DNA of 64,000 bases, from NCBI RefSeq assembly GCF_005239225.2, contig NC_133301.1:11842318-11906317 (forward strand), in the 5' to 3' direction. Of this stretch, positions 1 through 13,096 are shown piece after piece. Below the pieces are notes generated by a model that did no database searches, had not been told where the DNA came from, and saw only the letters and a program-made list of their open reading frames with translations. The position numbers and the translations under genes were made by a program. This DNA is from Populus alba. Its lineage: Eukaryota > Streptophyta > Magnoliopsida > Malpighiales > Salicaceae. Numbering within the stretch: the first letter of the stretch is position 1; the number at the start of each line of letters is the position of its first letter.

Positions 1-2061
1 TATTTCTTTAACTCCAGACCTCTGTTTCCCTTAGGCTGATTAACTTTATACCACTTCAGCAAATAAATCTGCAGTCATTACAAGGTTGCTTTTCCTTAAC
101 CCAAACCTCCCATTGAACTAGAACTAGACTGCTTTCATAAAATATGGTGCTGCATGCTTATCAAGATCCTAGTGGGATTGCTCTAGATCAAACAATTTGA
201 CATGATCTATGAAACTTCAAAATGGGTCAATATCTTGATAAACACAGAATCAAAATAAAAATGACCCGCAAAAATCTTGGTTTGAAAAAATAAAACCATA
301 GATCTAGATGTTGCCCTAATTGTAATCTAGACCTAGAAATTGATTGAGAATGGAAATCAGTTAAACCAAAGTGGCGGAATAGGAATCAGAAGAAAACCAG
401 TTATGAGCTCCTCTGTACTACTCCAAAATACTATTTCTGAATGGAATGCCCAACAAATAGTATTTCCCAATTGAGCCACCAGCATTTATTGTAGCAAGCA
501 CAAGGACCTTCCCTTAAAGCTTTTCAAAACAGGTTCATAGGATTGTCATCAATAAATTTAACAAATGTTTATTTTTTATCAGTAAAGTATGATCCTATAA
601 ATAGGTTATGGACCACAAGAGAGAGCACAAATAAGTTTGAAACTAACCAGCCTCTGGTTCCATGACCATCATTCTCTTCAAATCTCAGTGTTTTCTTCCA
701 ATGATTAATGACTTGCAACACTAGAAAGAAACATCTTGTAAATTTTCTTAAAGTGTTCTTGTGAGAAGCGGGGCTATAGTTTTATTTTGATGAGTGCTTA
801 TTGACCAGATTAAAGACTGCAATGATACCAATCAAGTAAAAGCAATTAACAAATCATTATAGAACTGGAATAACAGCAAATTACAATAGCACACCCAACA
901 GCCAGATAACACAGTTGAATTGAGAAAAAAGAGAAGAAGAGGAAGAAGAAAAGAAAACAGAGAGAGAGAGAAGAAAAAAGAATGCAATAATACCTAATCA
1001 GATTCAGAAGGCATTACCTTGCTTGGCCCTTGCATGCAAGGAAATTGAAACCGGACTCCCTGGTGCCTGTGACCATTGATCTGTTTGTAATTCACCCAAA
1101 AGCTATAAACAACAGAAGATTAGAAAGATCCTCTTTTCCTCAATCAAAGAAAAATCCAATATAACCACACCAAATCAAGACCAAGGTGATGAGAAAGCAT
1201 TCACACTTGAATTTGGGCAACAAGGAGCTGGTCACACCCAAATCCTAAAATCCACTTAGCATTTTACAATCCTCTCCGCCGTTGATACCACCAGTATCGG
1301 AGCTAGAACCAGACTGTCTCCCCTGCAACTTGAAGCTCTCATTGCTGCATAAACTGATTGTAGGAAAACTACTCGCTACCAATAAAATCATAAGCCTTTG
1401 ACATATTCATAGCCTTCACTTGGAACTCCCAAACGAAACAAGCCAACAACCAGTAATTTTGCAAACTCAAATTTCTCCTCAATCATACACTATCAAAGTA
1501 AACAGAAGTACCAATGAGATCAACAATGCAACATACAAGCATACCCTGCTGCCACACCTATTTGTTTGTTATTTCTAGGATAAAGCATGTGCTGTCAAGG
1601 GTGCACTAGGGAAGAACTCGTCGAGGAGATTGGTTTGGACATAAAAAAATCAGTACCCGTTACGGCTTAAAAAGGTGAAACATAAAGGAGTTATCAAATG
1701 TTAGAATTCAATGTTTCAAACCTCATAATAAGTTCAACACTGTCGCAGAACATAAAAAGCCGCCCAAAATCATGAAAAAAAAAAAACTCCATTTACTCTT
1801 ATCAAATTTTTCATAACAAGTGCCAAAATATAAGTGCAGAACTGCCAGAGAAAATATGATGCTCTTATGATATAAATTATTCAAGAAGCTACACAATTCA
1901 CACTTAGACATCTCCCTCTACAGTGCCACATACAAAGAAAAGCACAAAAAAAGCTACTTTTGTAGCCAAATTCAATTCAATAAAGTGTACACCCCCCCCC
2001 CCCCCCAAAAAAAAAAAAAAATCTTTGATTATCAAGTGCAAAATAATTAAAACACATACCA
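1..2061. other. Intergenic, no confident gene
   Basis: No long open frame with recognisable similarity. Two minus-strand stretches look exon-like. One, about 1234-1346, follows a possible acceptor and is open for about 35 codons to a TAG, encoding a Ser/Gly-rich tail ending in KMLSGF. The other, about 1020-1082, lies between an AG acceptor and a GT donor on the minus strand. They could be spliced 3'-UTR of FLA4 or the end of an unrecognised transcript; neither is supported enough to call. A C tract followed by an A tract lies at about 1992-2021. Confidence 0.4.
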
Positions 2062-3345
2062 CTAAATACAATTACATACAAAAACAACACAAAGCAAATG
2101 TAGAGTACTCAACCACTGCAACCCTCCAACTCCAGACTTAATCTCTTCTCTGACACCTGGAGCAGACGACAGCATTTTCGGCGAATTCTCTGGTGACAAA
2201 GCACTAACAGGCGGCTGTGCATTCCCTATATCAGTATTCCCTGGCTTACTAGTCAACACAGGATTCCTCCCAAAAATCTCTTTAGGCAAAAGCACTTTCG
2301 AAACACCAAAAATGACAACAGGGTTCTGGTCAAAAACAGTCTGCGTAACAGACGCCTGAACAATCCCTGAATCAATCGCAACTGATCCATTAACCCTCGA
2401 AATATTCAGTGTAAAACTGCCAGCACCCATATCTTCAGTAGCCAATGTAGGCTGCACAGGATTAACGATAGACTCCAAGGAACCCAGAGGGTAATAGGAA
2501 TGCAAGACATGAAATTTTAAGACATCAGCTTTCTTATCAGCTGGCAATGACTGTAGACTGATAGCAGTTGCCGACAGATCTGAAAAGGCAGAATCTGTAG
2601 GCACAAAAAGAGTTATCCCAGCTCCTCCTTCATCAGCTTCAAATTCCTGTACAACTCCGGAAGCAGATAACAAAGAAGCTGCGACCAAAAAACTGTGGCC
2701 ATCAAGTAATGCTTTAGTGATATTCACACCCAATGTAGGCCTTGTTTCTGATGCCATCAAATCAAAACCATATGGGACTAACAGAGAATTCACTGAAATT
2801 ATGGAAACATTGTAAGGAAGAGTCTTTATCAAGGACAAAACCGTGGCGTTTGAGGAGGAAAATGGGTATGGAGAGGAGATAGTGATTGCATTTGTTACTG
2901 GGTTTCGAGTGATATTAACAGAGCCAGAGTTAGAGGAGGCACGGCCGGTGGTTTGGAAGAGGGTGGTAATGAGGGCCCCAGACGGGGGAACTTGGTGGAG
3001 GTCGGAGGAGGAGAGGTATTGGAGGAGGATGTGGTAACGAAGGAGGTCGGCAAGGGCAGATGGAGAGAGGCGGCGCGTGAGGTCTAAAGAGGACGAAAGG
3101 TAAGAATTTGGAATGACTAAGAGAGTTAGGGCAGATCGGTCAGAAAGGTCTGAGGTTAGAGAGGGTATGGAGGTGATGAGGGAAGTGAAGGAGGAGAAGT
3201 CAGGGAAGGAGGAGAGGAGGGCTGTTAAATTGGTTATGGCTAAAATTGGGGTGGTAGTGGTGGTGGCGGCCAGGAGGAGGAGGAGGAAATAGGTTAGTGT
3301 GGTTGTTGGGGTAAGATGGGAAATGGCTGGATTGATTGGTGCCAT
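2062..3345 (-). CDS. FLA4: Fasciclin-like arabinogalactan protein, FLA4/SOS5 type
   Basis: Single-exon frame of 427 aa, close to the family's usual length of about 420. It has an N-terminal hydrophobic signal (about residues 17-36), a first FAS1 domain (about 38-190) with an H1-like stretch LTLLVIPNS and the motif RYHILLQYL, and a second FAS1 domain (about 205-355) with ITLFVPTDSAFSDL and LKFHVLHSYYPLGSLESI. Several N-X-S/T sites are present. A Ser/Pro-rich linker and a hydrophobic C-terminus (LLCVVFVCNCI) fit a GPI-anchor signal. The family is secreted, heavily O-glycosylated and held at the plasma membrane/cell wall; FLA4 in Arabidopsis is needed for root growth under salt, acting with FEI kinases (known for the family). 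The second FAS1 domain and the run through VNPVQPTLATEDMGAG are what point to FLA4 rather than other FLAs. The ATG at 3343-3345 is the first Met before the signal peptide. The gene is divergent from the sialidase-like gene. Confidence 0.9.
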   Translation of the reverse strand: MAPINPAISHLTPTTTLTYFLLLLLAATTTTTPILAITNLTALLSSFPDFSSFTSLITSIPSLTSDLSDRSALTLLVIPNSYLSSSLDLTRRLSPSALADLLRYHILLQYLSSSDLHQVPPSGALITTLFQTTGRASSNSGSVNITRNPVTNAITISSPYPFSSSNATVLSLIKTLPYNVSIISVNSLLVPYGFDLMASETRPTLGVNITKALLDGHSFLVAASLLSASGVVQEFEADEGGAGITLFVPTDSAFSDLSATAISLQSLPADKKADVLKFHVLHSYYPLGSLESIVNPVQPTLATEDMGAGSFTLNISRVNGSVAIDSGIVQASVTQTVFDQNPVVIFGVSKVLLPKEIFGRNPVLTSKPGNTDIGNAQPPVSALSPENSPKMLSSAPGVREEIKSGVGGLQWLSTLHLLCVVFVCNCI

Positions 3346-4417
3346 CCCCTTGGGTTTACTTTTTCAGGATGCAGCAGAGAGAGTGAAAGGAGTGAGAGAG
3401 AGTGAGTGAGTGAAGAGGATGGAGAGTGATTTTGATTTTTAGGGGAGGAATAACCAAAAGTTGGGGGGGGGGGTAAATTAGGTTTTTTGAGGGGGCAATG
3501 CATAAAGTTCTGATCTTTGAGGGGCCTTTGTTTACAATATTTGAAGCTAAGCTGAAGAGTAACCTCAGCAGTCAGTCAGAGGTGCCCCCTTTCTTGCATC
3601 ACTCTCTTCTTTTGGGGTCTGTAAACAATTTTTTAATACACCTCTCTCTCTCTCCTCTCAAAAGCCCCCCCATTTTCATGGCATCACTGTATTAGGTACG
3701 ATTGCTTCTCTATTTTATTCTGTCATGCTATTTGATTAATCCATAGTGGGTGCTCTTCTTTTGCTTCTGTTATGTTGACTTTCTTTCTTTAGGATTCAAA
3801 CTCTCTCCCTCTCTCTATGTGTGTGAATGCGTGTTTATGTAATCCTTGTATGTACATATGAAATTGAATTGCTTTGAGGAAACCTAGATATAGTAACAGA
3901 AGTTCATAGAAATGTGGAAATCATGTAGGAGCACTGTGTTGCTCCTTTTCTTGTTTTCTTTGATGATCTTGTTATTGTTGTTTTGTATGTCCAATTTCTC
4001 TGATTTCGTGGCCCCTTCAGAGTCAATCATGAGTTCTTGAGTTCTAACACTATCAGATTGCACACCTACCGGCAATTACTTCATGACTTTCGTAAGCGTC
4101 CTAGCAGGTTGTCCGCCCCCCCCCCCTTTCTTTTCTCTTTGTCTTTGATTTCTTAAACTGATTGATGTTGAAGCTAGTTTTAGTGCTTAATTTGATGAAG
4201 TATGCCCCTACATTCCTGCACCCAATTGTAGAAAGAATCTGCTTCTCAGATATATTCTATTTGCCGCAAGTTTTTAACATGTGTTTCCCTTGTTTAGAAC
4301 AATCATAGTGAGAAACTATTGACAGAAACAAATTGTATTCTATTATTGTCACGCACACCATACATGGGAAGTTAATGAAGTTATGGCTTACTTGAAACCA
4401 TGAGGGGCCCGTAATGA
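3346..4417. promoter_or_regulatory. Shared upstream region between FLA4 and the sialidase-like gene
   Basis: About 1.07 kb between two divergent start codons. The FLA4-proximal part is rich in CT/GA tracts (for example 3640-3670 and 3790-3820), as is common in plant 5' UTRs. There is a C run at about 4117-4128. No TATA box or binding site could be assigned with confidence; the promoter role is inferred from position. Confidence 0.4.
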
Positions 4418-7400
4418 ATGTTTATCACGGCCAAAAAGAGTACATTACAACCAAAATGTCAGAGATGTTCACCTAGGGCAAACGAACACAGAGAAAGAGC
4501 CAGCATTTTTTCTTTTATTATTATTTTTGTTGCTGTTATCTTTATTTTGTTCATTGTAAATGGTAATGCTATTTCCTCTATACATTTGTTTCTGTGCTTC
4601 TGTGTGCTTTTTTAGTATTATTCTTAAGACCTATAAATGTTCCAAGTTCTCTTCAGGAAGGTCGCTGGAATAAACACAAATTATACGGTTCTGCAGCCAA
4701 AGATTTCAAATATGAGCAAAGACTGTCACAACTGGCAGCTAGTGAAAGAGGAGTTCACATTTCCTGCAAACTCTTCTCCCTTCAATAGCTGTCATGCCTC
4801 TACCATTGCTGAGGTTTGCCATTGGAGTTAAACAATCTGACTTCAAATTCTTGCAGCATGTCTTCACGAACAGAGCTTTTTAATGTTGTGCTGATCTGTG
4901 CTCTGTGCAGGTTGATAAAAATCACTTTTTGGTTGCTTATTTTGGAGGTACAAAAGAGGGAGCACCTGATGTGAAGATTTGGATACAGACATACAAAGTA
5001 ATTATTCTTCCTCTGTCTGTTGGATCACTTTCTGATTTAGTTGTATGCCACTTATTGATGATGCATCTAATTTTTCCAAAAAGTTTGTTTTCATGACTGT
5101 AAACTTGTAGGATATGCTCTTTAGTATGTCCTCCCCTAGTAGTATTTTATTTTGCTCAAAAGAAAAAAAAAATTATTAGAAAGAAAGGAAGACTCAAAAA
5201 CATACTCCAAGATGAAGAAGAAAGATTAGAAAATTCAAATTAACAAGGGTTTCAATACTTCTGCATAGTTGCTAATGAGATTATCCCTAAAGCCGCTGTT
5301 GTAATGCTCAAAGGAGACCAAAAAATTATCAAACAGTGCTTCCACGGAGATACTTGGGAAGTCTTGAACTCAACTCCATTCAAACACTCCCTACAAGGAA
5401 TGCAACCTCAAGGTCTTATGATCGTCCTTCTGAAAACATTCAATTAATCAATAACTAGTTCTCCATCTGTCTTGTCATGGGAAATCCACTGTTCTCTACA
5501 AATCACAAGAATCTTGCCCCACATATATCCCAAGCCAGCGAGCAATAGAAAAATAAATGGATAAGTTTTGTTTCAACACATTAAATTCTTCTTTCCAGTA
5601 GTAAAGTTCACTTCCTCTGTAAAATAAGTGGCATCAATTAACTGGTCGTTAGATTCAAAAGATTAATGCAAAAAGGCAGTGTTAGGAAGATCCTGGACAT
5701 ATTGATTGATTCGTTAACTTCTACTAAGCCCTCTTGACTTAGTCGACCTCCAATCACTTCTGTAAGTAACTGATTCTTTCTCAAATTACCTGTTATTTTG
5801 CCTCTTTGGATTTTAAGATGGTTTATCTCATATGAGTGGGTATCTGATGTGCAGGATGGTTATTGGCAATCACCCATCATAGTTGATGATCAGCTTGATG
5901 TTCCTATGTGGAACCCTGTGCTATTCAAACTGGCATCAGAGGAGTTACTTCTGTTCTATAAAGTTGGTCAAGAGGTCCAAAAGTAAAACTTCCAACCTCA
6001 ATTGTTTTCCATTTAAACTGTTAATTTTTGTAGTCAAGCTTCCTTAAATAGTGTTCAAGTGTATTGGTTGTTGCTAAATTCATATGTTTTCATCTGATTT
6101 CAAAAACACAAAAGGTTGTTCTGACCTTGTATATTGCATGGAATACAGAATGGTATACATTATTCAAGTCTGTCTTGACACCATACATTCTGCATAAGAA
6201 AATTATGCCACATTGAAGTGACTGAAAAGTTAAATTTGTGAATTCATAATCCTTCTGGGGAAAATCGAACACAAAAAAACTTTTGATGCCATACAAGATG
6301 GCTACTTCTGTCAAGTTAAATTTGTAAATTTATAATCATGTTTATTTAAGAATTAACTGTTCTTAGACTATTTAGTATCTTATTGTAATCAGGATTTTGT
6401 TTGCTTAAATGTTTTAGGACCTCTGAGAATTTTGGTGTGCTTATACTATTCCAGGCTATTCAGTATCCTATTGTAGTAGGATTTTTATTTCCATAAGTAT
6501 TTTATGACTTTTTAGGAACTTAATGTGATTGTATAATCACATATTCTGTGTCATGGGAGCTGTTTTGATGAATAAGTGTTTATAATTCTTTGTTCTTGTA
6601 GAATCAAGAAGTGGTCCTTGTAAATCTGAAAGGTTTAGCCCAGTGGATTCTTGGTTTTCTGTCCTTAGTATTTAGTTTACTGTATCAGAGGAAAAAGTAA
6701 GCCTGGTAAGTTGAGATTCCAAGTATTTATGGTTGATGTGAAGCGAGCCATTTAATGGATAAAGTTTTCATAATTCTGTGTTCTTGTGGATTCAAGAGCA
6801 TAGTAGATTATGATGGTTTAGCATAGAGGATTCTGGGTTTTCTATCCTTCTTCTTAGGTGGTGTTTGGTTCACGGTGTCAGAGGGAAAAGTAAGGTAGGA
6901 TAGTCAGATTCCAAACATGTACGTTTGTGAGGGTTTCTTTTTTGTGGTATGAAAGGTGTTTTAAGGTAACAGTTGAAGTTTGATTCATGATCTTTGCCCA
7001 CATCTTTTGCATCACTTTGGAGAAATAACCTTTATAACTCTCAACATAATACAGAATTGCTAAATTTACACAACTATAAATTACTCATCTGTAAAGAAAA
7101 AAGCACAACTAGAAATCAAGTGACTGAAAGTCATCTTCTAGCACCGTTCACTTTTAATCAACAAGGACAAAAAAGCAGAAGTGGAAATTGAGAGCAATAG
7201 TGAACTCAGGAAGCTTTTCTGTTTTGATGAATGTTTATGATTATGTTAGTTTGAAGCGCATAACTCCATAAGTTGATATACATTTTATATAGATATGCCA
7301 TTTCCTCAGGAGTCATTGAATTTGCTGGATCCCTGATTACTGACTCAAACAAAGGATATGCTTGTTGCCGTGTTAGTCCACTATTAACTTCGTGAAACTG

Positions 7401-10261
7401 CCTCTTCTTTCATCTCTACATTACAAGGTCTAGGAGTTTATTCTTCTCTTCATTCCAAAAAATTTAAGCATTGAATTCACTGTAATTGTGTGTATTGCTG
7501 TGCAATTCCGTGGGATTGTTGGTGAATGCTGCTATTTATCCATAAGATTATAGAGAATTGAAATACAAACTAAATTGCACTTTAAGCTGCAACATTGCTC
7601 CTCTCAGTATAAAATTTAAGATTTTAGATACTTTGGGAGTCTGGGACAGCTAGAGAGGACTGTTTCATGACAACACAGTATTAACAATTCCCAATTTTTT
7701 AGTATTAGGAGGTGTGGATATAAGCATAAGCCTAGCCATATGATTTGAGGATTGCTTTAAGTAACTTCATCCTCAAAACTACTTTGGAATTTATTAAAAA
7801 TGAATTCTCTGTCATATTTGTATTGGCTCTATATGGTTCAAGAGTTAAATTTAATCAACTGGATTTATTGGCCCTGCTGTTGATGTTGAGTGGGGGCAAA
7901 AACAACTGTCTCTGTTTTTTCCAAAATCAGTTTTGAACCACTTAGAATGATATAAAAAGGCCATTGTGGGTTTCCAAGAGTGTTTACCAGACCCCTAAGC
8001 TGCCATTGGGCTACCACCACTGCTGCAACTAGGGATGTTGAGTCAATAGGCCCTCCAGAGGCTAAATCTTTCATGCATTCGTGTGTCTTAAATGATTTCC
8101 AAGAGGCTCTAGCTGAACACTAGTCAGAGATATAACTTGCCCTCTTTGCTATATAATTACCACTCAGTTTTGCAGTTACCTGCTGTCTGGGTTTGGATGT
8201 ATTTGTGTTCTTATCATAGTAAAAAAAATTGAACTTTTGGGATGTAATTTTATATGTTAAATTACATTATAAAGTTCCTTTTGGAAATGATAATAGATTT
8301 AGCTACTAGCTACTAAGCATTTGTCTTGCTTCTACTTACTTTTAACTTGCTTTAGATGGAGTGGATGCATGAAACGGTCTTATGACAAAGGTGTTACTTG
8401 GTCAAAGAGAGAGCAACTTCCTCCTGGCATATTAGGACCTTCAAAGAATAAGGTGTGGTTCTAAACATCAGAATATATTGTCTAATGACTCAAGTACGCT
8501 AGTTATATCAGCAACAATGAAGCTTGATTGTTGCTATTATGATTCCCTTAAAATAAGTGATTCCCTTGTGCAGCCAATCTTGTTGGAAAATGGGCTCTTG
8601 CTCTGTGGATCATCTGTAGAAAGTTGGAATTCTTGGGGTGCATGGATGGAGGTTGTAACAACTCATTTGCTTGTGCACTTGGAATCTAATGCTATTTTGG
8701 TATTGACATTTGACATATTTTTTATTTGTGTGAATAGGTGACTGCAGATGCAGGTAGGTCATGGAGAAAGCATGGCCCAATATATGTTGAAAATACATCT
8801 CTTAGTGTGATTCAGCCAGTACCATTCCAGACTGCAGATGGGACATTTCGTGTTTTATTGCGTTCGTTTGATGACATTGGAAGAGTTTGTATGTCAGAAT
8901 CCTATGATGGTGGTGTGACCTGGGGTTATGCAAAACCCACTGAACTCCCCAACCCAAACTCAGGTTAGTGTTCCAGAGTTGGAGTGGCAGCTTGCATCCT
9001 CTCGTGGTGTTATATAAATGGTTTGTTAATGTTTAGTTGAATAAATGTATCTTAATCAGGTTATGAAAATTATATTTAGCCCATCTTAGTTTTCATGGTT
9101 AGCCATAACAAGTGTCACATGTCTATCACTAGACATAATGCAATATGCATTATACTCAATCATATCATAGGCAATTGTAGCAAGAAAGCTGGCTGGAGTT
9201 GCTGTTAGAATCTTCATGCTTGACTTTTAATGTATCCAAGACCTCTCTCATTTACATTCGACATCTAATTTGGAACTTGGAATTGACTCTAAATATGAGA
9301 GGAAATAAAATTTGAGTTTCAACCAAGAGTAGAATTGCCTCTCTCAAAATGCGACTCGCTATTGTTGAAGCACACAAGCTCTCCCTGTTAAATCATGCTT
9401 CTTCATGAAAAAGTGCACACCATGCTTAACGATTTGATGCAGTTGAGAACAAGGCATGCCACATTCCGCTTTACACACCATAAGGCATAGGCAAGAGAAC
9501 CCTGAAGCTGTTGGAGCATACTACCTCTCCCTTTTAGATCTTGTACCTTTGTGAAAAAGCACACTCCCTGCAGGAAAATTTGACTTGTCGTTGGGAATGA
9601 GTTATGCATTGTTTCACTTTTGCACACTGTAAGACATAGGCCATAGAACCTGAATCCCACACAATAGTTGAGTGAGGTGGATTTGTAGGACTGTTAACAC
9701 CATCAGCTCATCAACTACAGCGCTGGTTGGGGCTTCTTTTTAGATTATAAGACAAGATTGCATATCAATTTGCTCCTGCTTTCTTTTCTAAAACTAGAAA
9801 ATGCAATATCAAGAGAGAGAAAAAATGATCCTGATCCCATGGTTTCTACCATCTTTGCTACCTCATATAAGTTGTGGTTGACACTCTATGTTTTTACATT
9901 AGGTATTGATGGGGTTAAACTAAAAGATGGTCCTGTCTTGCTTGCTTACAATACAATCTCAAGGGGCGTGCTTAAAGTTGCTGTATCCAAAGATGATGGT
10001 GACTCTTGGCATGATGTTGTTACACTAGAGGAAAAACTGGATATGGAATTCTCATATCCAGCGGTTATCCAGGCTAGTGATGGTTCTATTCATATCACTT
10101 ACACATACAATAGGACACAAATTAAGGTACTAACATGATATGTGCTGTGGAAAATGCATTCATTTTGTATAAAGCCTTTTATTCTTGCAACCACTTGAAG
10201 CATCTAGAAAATTTCATCTTGTACTTCTATTTTGCAGCATGTGGTCCTTCAACCAAGTTGA
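4418..10261 (+). CDS. Sialidase-fold (BNR/Asp-box repeat) protein
   Basis: Nine exons in my model: 4418-4555, 4661-4813, 4911-4997, 5855-5982, 8356-8452, 8574-8651, 8738-8963, 9903-10126, 10238-10261. Phases agree throughout and give 384 aa. Four Asp-box motifs (S-x-D-x-G-x-T/S-W) are visible: SYDKGVTW (177-184), TADAGRSW (229-236), SYDGGVTW (282-289) and SKDDGDSW (331-338), which mark a sialidase-type beta-propeller. The run from [11 protein letters not shown] into [20 protein letters not shown] and the later [18 protein letters not shown] fit the BNR_2 domain family. Exon 1 supplies a hydrophobic segment (about 31-45) that could be a signal anchor. Exon 1 is the weakest part: the frame is also open from an ATG at 4637, and another first exon is possible. 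The final exon has only seven codons (HVVLQPS) before TGA. The substrate is unknown: plants generally lack sialic acid, so neuraminidase activity should not be assumed. Intron 4 is 2.37 kb and holds a degenerate duplication. Confidence 0.8.
6566..6930. repeat. Degenerate direct duplication inside intron 4
   Basis: Two related units of about 180 bp start near 6566 and 6754. Both share, in order, a TATAATTCT/CATAATTCT run, GTTCTTGT, GGTTTAGC, GGATTCT, GGTTTTCT and a segment ending in AAAAGTAAG followed by GATTCCAA. A smaller local repeat lies just upstream: CTATTTAGTATCTTATTGTA (about 6369) against a near copy at about 6457. The cause is unknown. Confidence 0.55.
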
Positions 10262-12585
10262 TGCTAAATAGATTAGTAAGGGAGCTAAGAAGGTATTTCC
10301 TCAACCAGTTTCTATAGAGTGTAACAAGTTTATATTTAACTGTATGGATATGCTTTCCTATATGCATGTTTTCAGTAATTCAAAGCATACAAGTATTTTC
10401 CATGTCTGAAACAAACTATAATCCTTGTTTTCTCATCTGTTCTCTGTAATCATATTATTATAATATTTTCATCAAAATTGTAAATCCATTCTTGTGCTTG
10501 CACCTCACCCAACAAGATTATGGTACACAATTTATGCTTTCTGGTTTTTGTTGGTCCAATTATTGTCACAGCCGCCACTGTCCTTGTGAAACAGTAATTT
10601 GCTGATTCGCATAAGTTTATGCCATATATATTGTTGTTACCAGTTTAATTTTGTTAAGATTTCTAGCAGTAAAGTTTTTGATGTTTTTCCTTTTCTGTTT
10701 TAAACTCATTTGATTTATCATCCTTAGAAATGATGGAAATATGACCTATATAATCATGATGTATTCTGGACCTTGGTTGCCTGTACCTTCATGCTCCTGT
10801 TGTGTGGTACTTTGTAGGTTAATCTTCTTTTGTTAATCTTTTGTTTATTATGGAATTCTACATCTGCGATAGTCTGCATTTGATACCACTAACATTTTCC
10901 AGTCAAATACATTAATTAGACAAATTCTTATATCTAAGAAAAGGTTTTCATAGGATTGGATATTCAGACAATATTTTATTCAGGACTTCTGTAAAGCGGA
11001 CATTACTCAAAGCTAAGAAAAAGCAATTTATCATGTGTAAATCCGCTGAGAATGGTGGATAGTTACGTAGATTGAAATACTCTGGCAACATCTCCCTGTT
11101 TTCTTTAGACATTATTATAGGTAAGTGGACAGGCATAGATGTGAATTCACTAAATCTGATATTCTGAATGAGCGTTCTAATCATCTAAGTGCCACCCTGG
11201 CCGTCACCATATGTTATGGAGGAATGATGGAGAAGAAATGCTGAAATACGATAATTGGCACTTAATAAGTAGGTAAATAGCATCACTCTTTCCAGAAGAG
11301 ACATTTAAACAATCTCTTATTATAACAGGCAAATTTTCTATGACAAATTACTCGGTTGAATGATGTAGAATGTCTATAACTTGTGTATTTCTCTCTTCCA
11401 ATCTCCTTTCTTATATCTTCTGGGTGGAATTGGTTTATCTCTATTTTCCATGCCATAGAAAATAAACTTGGGATTCATGGTAGTTCAGCATTGCTAGTAT
11501 GGGTGAAGTAAATGGTGTGTTCAAGGTCTTGTGATGAAGAGAGATAAGCAGGGACTCAGGCAATTTTGTACTGAGCACTCGAGAATTTTACAAATTCCAG
11601 TCATTTCATTTGGTCATGTGATGTAATGATACGGTCTTCTAGATTTCTCTTTCTTCTAATATTCACTTTACATAAAGAAAAATGCTTGGTAATGGTTGTT
11701 CTTAACAATGCAATTTCTTGTTTGTTACTGACGTGCGCAGTGAAATAATACACGTTTCTCCTGTTGGAAAAGAGGAGTAAATGTCAGCTTTCTACTGAGT
11801 GTGATTAGTTAAAAGCATAAAGGAGTATCCTGATCCGAACTTCGCAGTTAAAAATTTGCAGGCTCAAGGGAAGAACGCTAGCATGCTGCTCAAATATGAA
11901 ACCCTCTTTGACCATTACATGGATGAAAAGCCTGTGCACAACAAAACCCCGCAATGTCAAATGTAGACAATGCTCAGAGCTCTTGCAGGTAGGATATGGA
12001 ATCCGTGATTTTGCAATGTCAGGGACTCTTGAGAAGAACATGCGACCTTTTGTGATAATTTGGGGTACCAGATAGAAGTTTTCGGCTTCTGATTAGCTGG
12101 TGCCCATTTCTCTCTATTGATTTAGTTCTTGTAGAGCCAGCTTTGTCTGTTATTGCTTTCGTGCCTGTTATATCACTGTCATCTTTTCACTATTGACAAT
12201 TGCCTTTTGTTCTGCCATATTTACTAGGTCTTTCAGAACATAAACCATACTAGCGATGCCATTTGTCCCTAGTTCAGCATTATAGAATCATGTGATCAAG
12301 TATTGCACGTGAACTTCGCAAGGTTTGTGTTTATGTAATTAATAAAAGAAGAAAAATTTCTCAGAAAAAAGAACAAGCTCATGTTTTGGATGGTCAAAAT
12401 CCATAATGTGCATGTTGAAAACTCAAAAAGATGCAAGAAAGCTGGCAATGAAACGACTTCCCGTGGATGCATGGATGGCCAAAACATAGGGACATTGCCC
12501 ACTTGTTGAATACTCGTAGTTCTTGCAACTTGAAAGATTAACCTCATCAAGTTGTTGTCTCGATCTTTGGCGACCCAGCAAGACA
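10262..12585. other. Downstream flank, nothing recognised
   Basis: The first few hundred bases are presumably the 3' UTR of the sialidase-like gene. The rest contains only short open frames of under 100 codons without recognisable content, on both strands. No structural RNA or transposon end was recognised. Confidence 0.4.
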
Positions 12586-12608
12586 ATATATATATATATA
12601 TATATATC
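12586..12608. repeat. (TA)n microsatellite
   Basis: Uninterrupted AT/TA dinucleotide run of about 11 units. Confidence 0.9.
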
Positions 12609-13061
12609 TTCTTTTGATTGGTAAGAGTTAGAATTCCTCGTTAAACTGTCAGTGTTCCCATCTTGCACTTACATGGAGAAGATTTGCAGAATGCTTGACT
12701 TAATTGAGTAGCTTGACTTTTCAAGCACCCCAAAAGTCACCCTAATTCAGTGAAACGTCAAAACGCGAATCCTGAAATTCAGGATTTAGGGCTGTTGTTT
12801 ATATTCCTGATTTTTTTCAGAGGTATTTTTAATTTGAAAAGGCATTCAATTGAATTTTTTTTTTATATATGTTGATATAAAATCTAAAAAAAATTATTTT
12901 AATATATTTTTAAACAAAATTATTTTAAAAATCACAATAAACCACGATTACAGAACACAATTTAGCTTTGTTTCTCAAATTATTTGTAATTTTACTCTAA
13001 AAAAAATTAGGAAAGACACTATATATAGTAATCTAAATCTACATTATTTTAGTCTCTTGTA

Positions 13062-13093
13062 AGGAAAACTAGATGATTTTCCCATCTAGTTTT

Positions 13094-13096
<3 letters not shown>
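13062..13096. repeat. Perfect 14-bp inverted repeat (hairpin)
   Basis: The arm AGGAAAACTAGATG at 13062-13075 is exactly complementary to CATCTAGTTTTCCT at 13083-13096, with a 7-nt spacer. The second arm runs directly into a TA microsatellite. It could be a remnant of a small inverted-repeat element; no function is implied. Confidence 0.75.

Noticed and set aside
2843..3037. Plus-strand frame opposite FLA4
   Set aside because: Shadow of the FLA4 coding strand.
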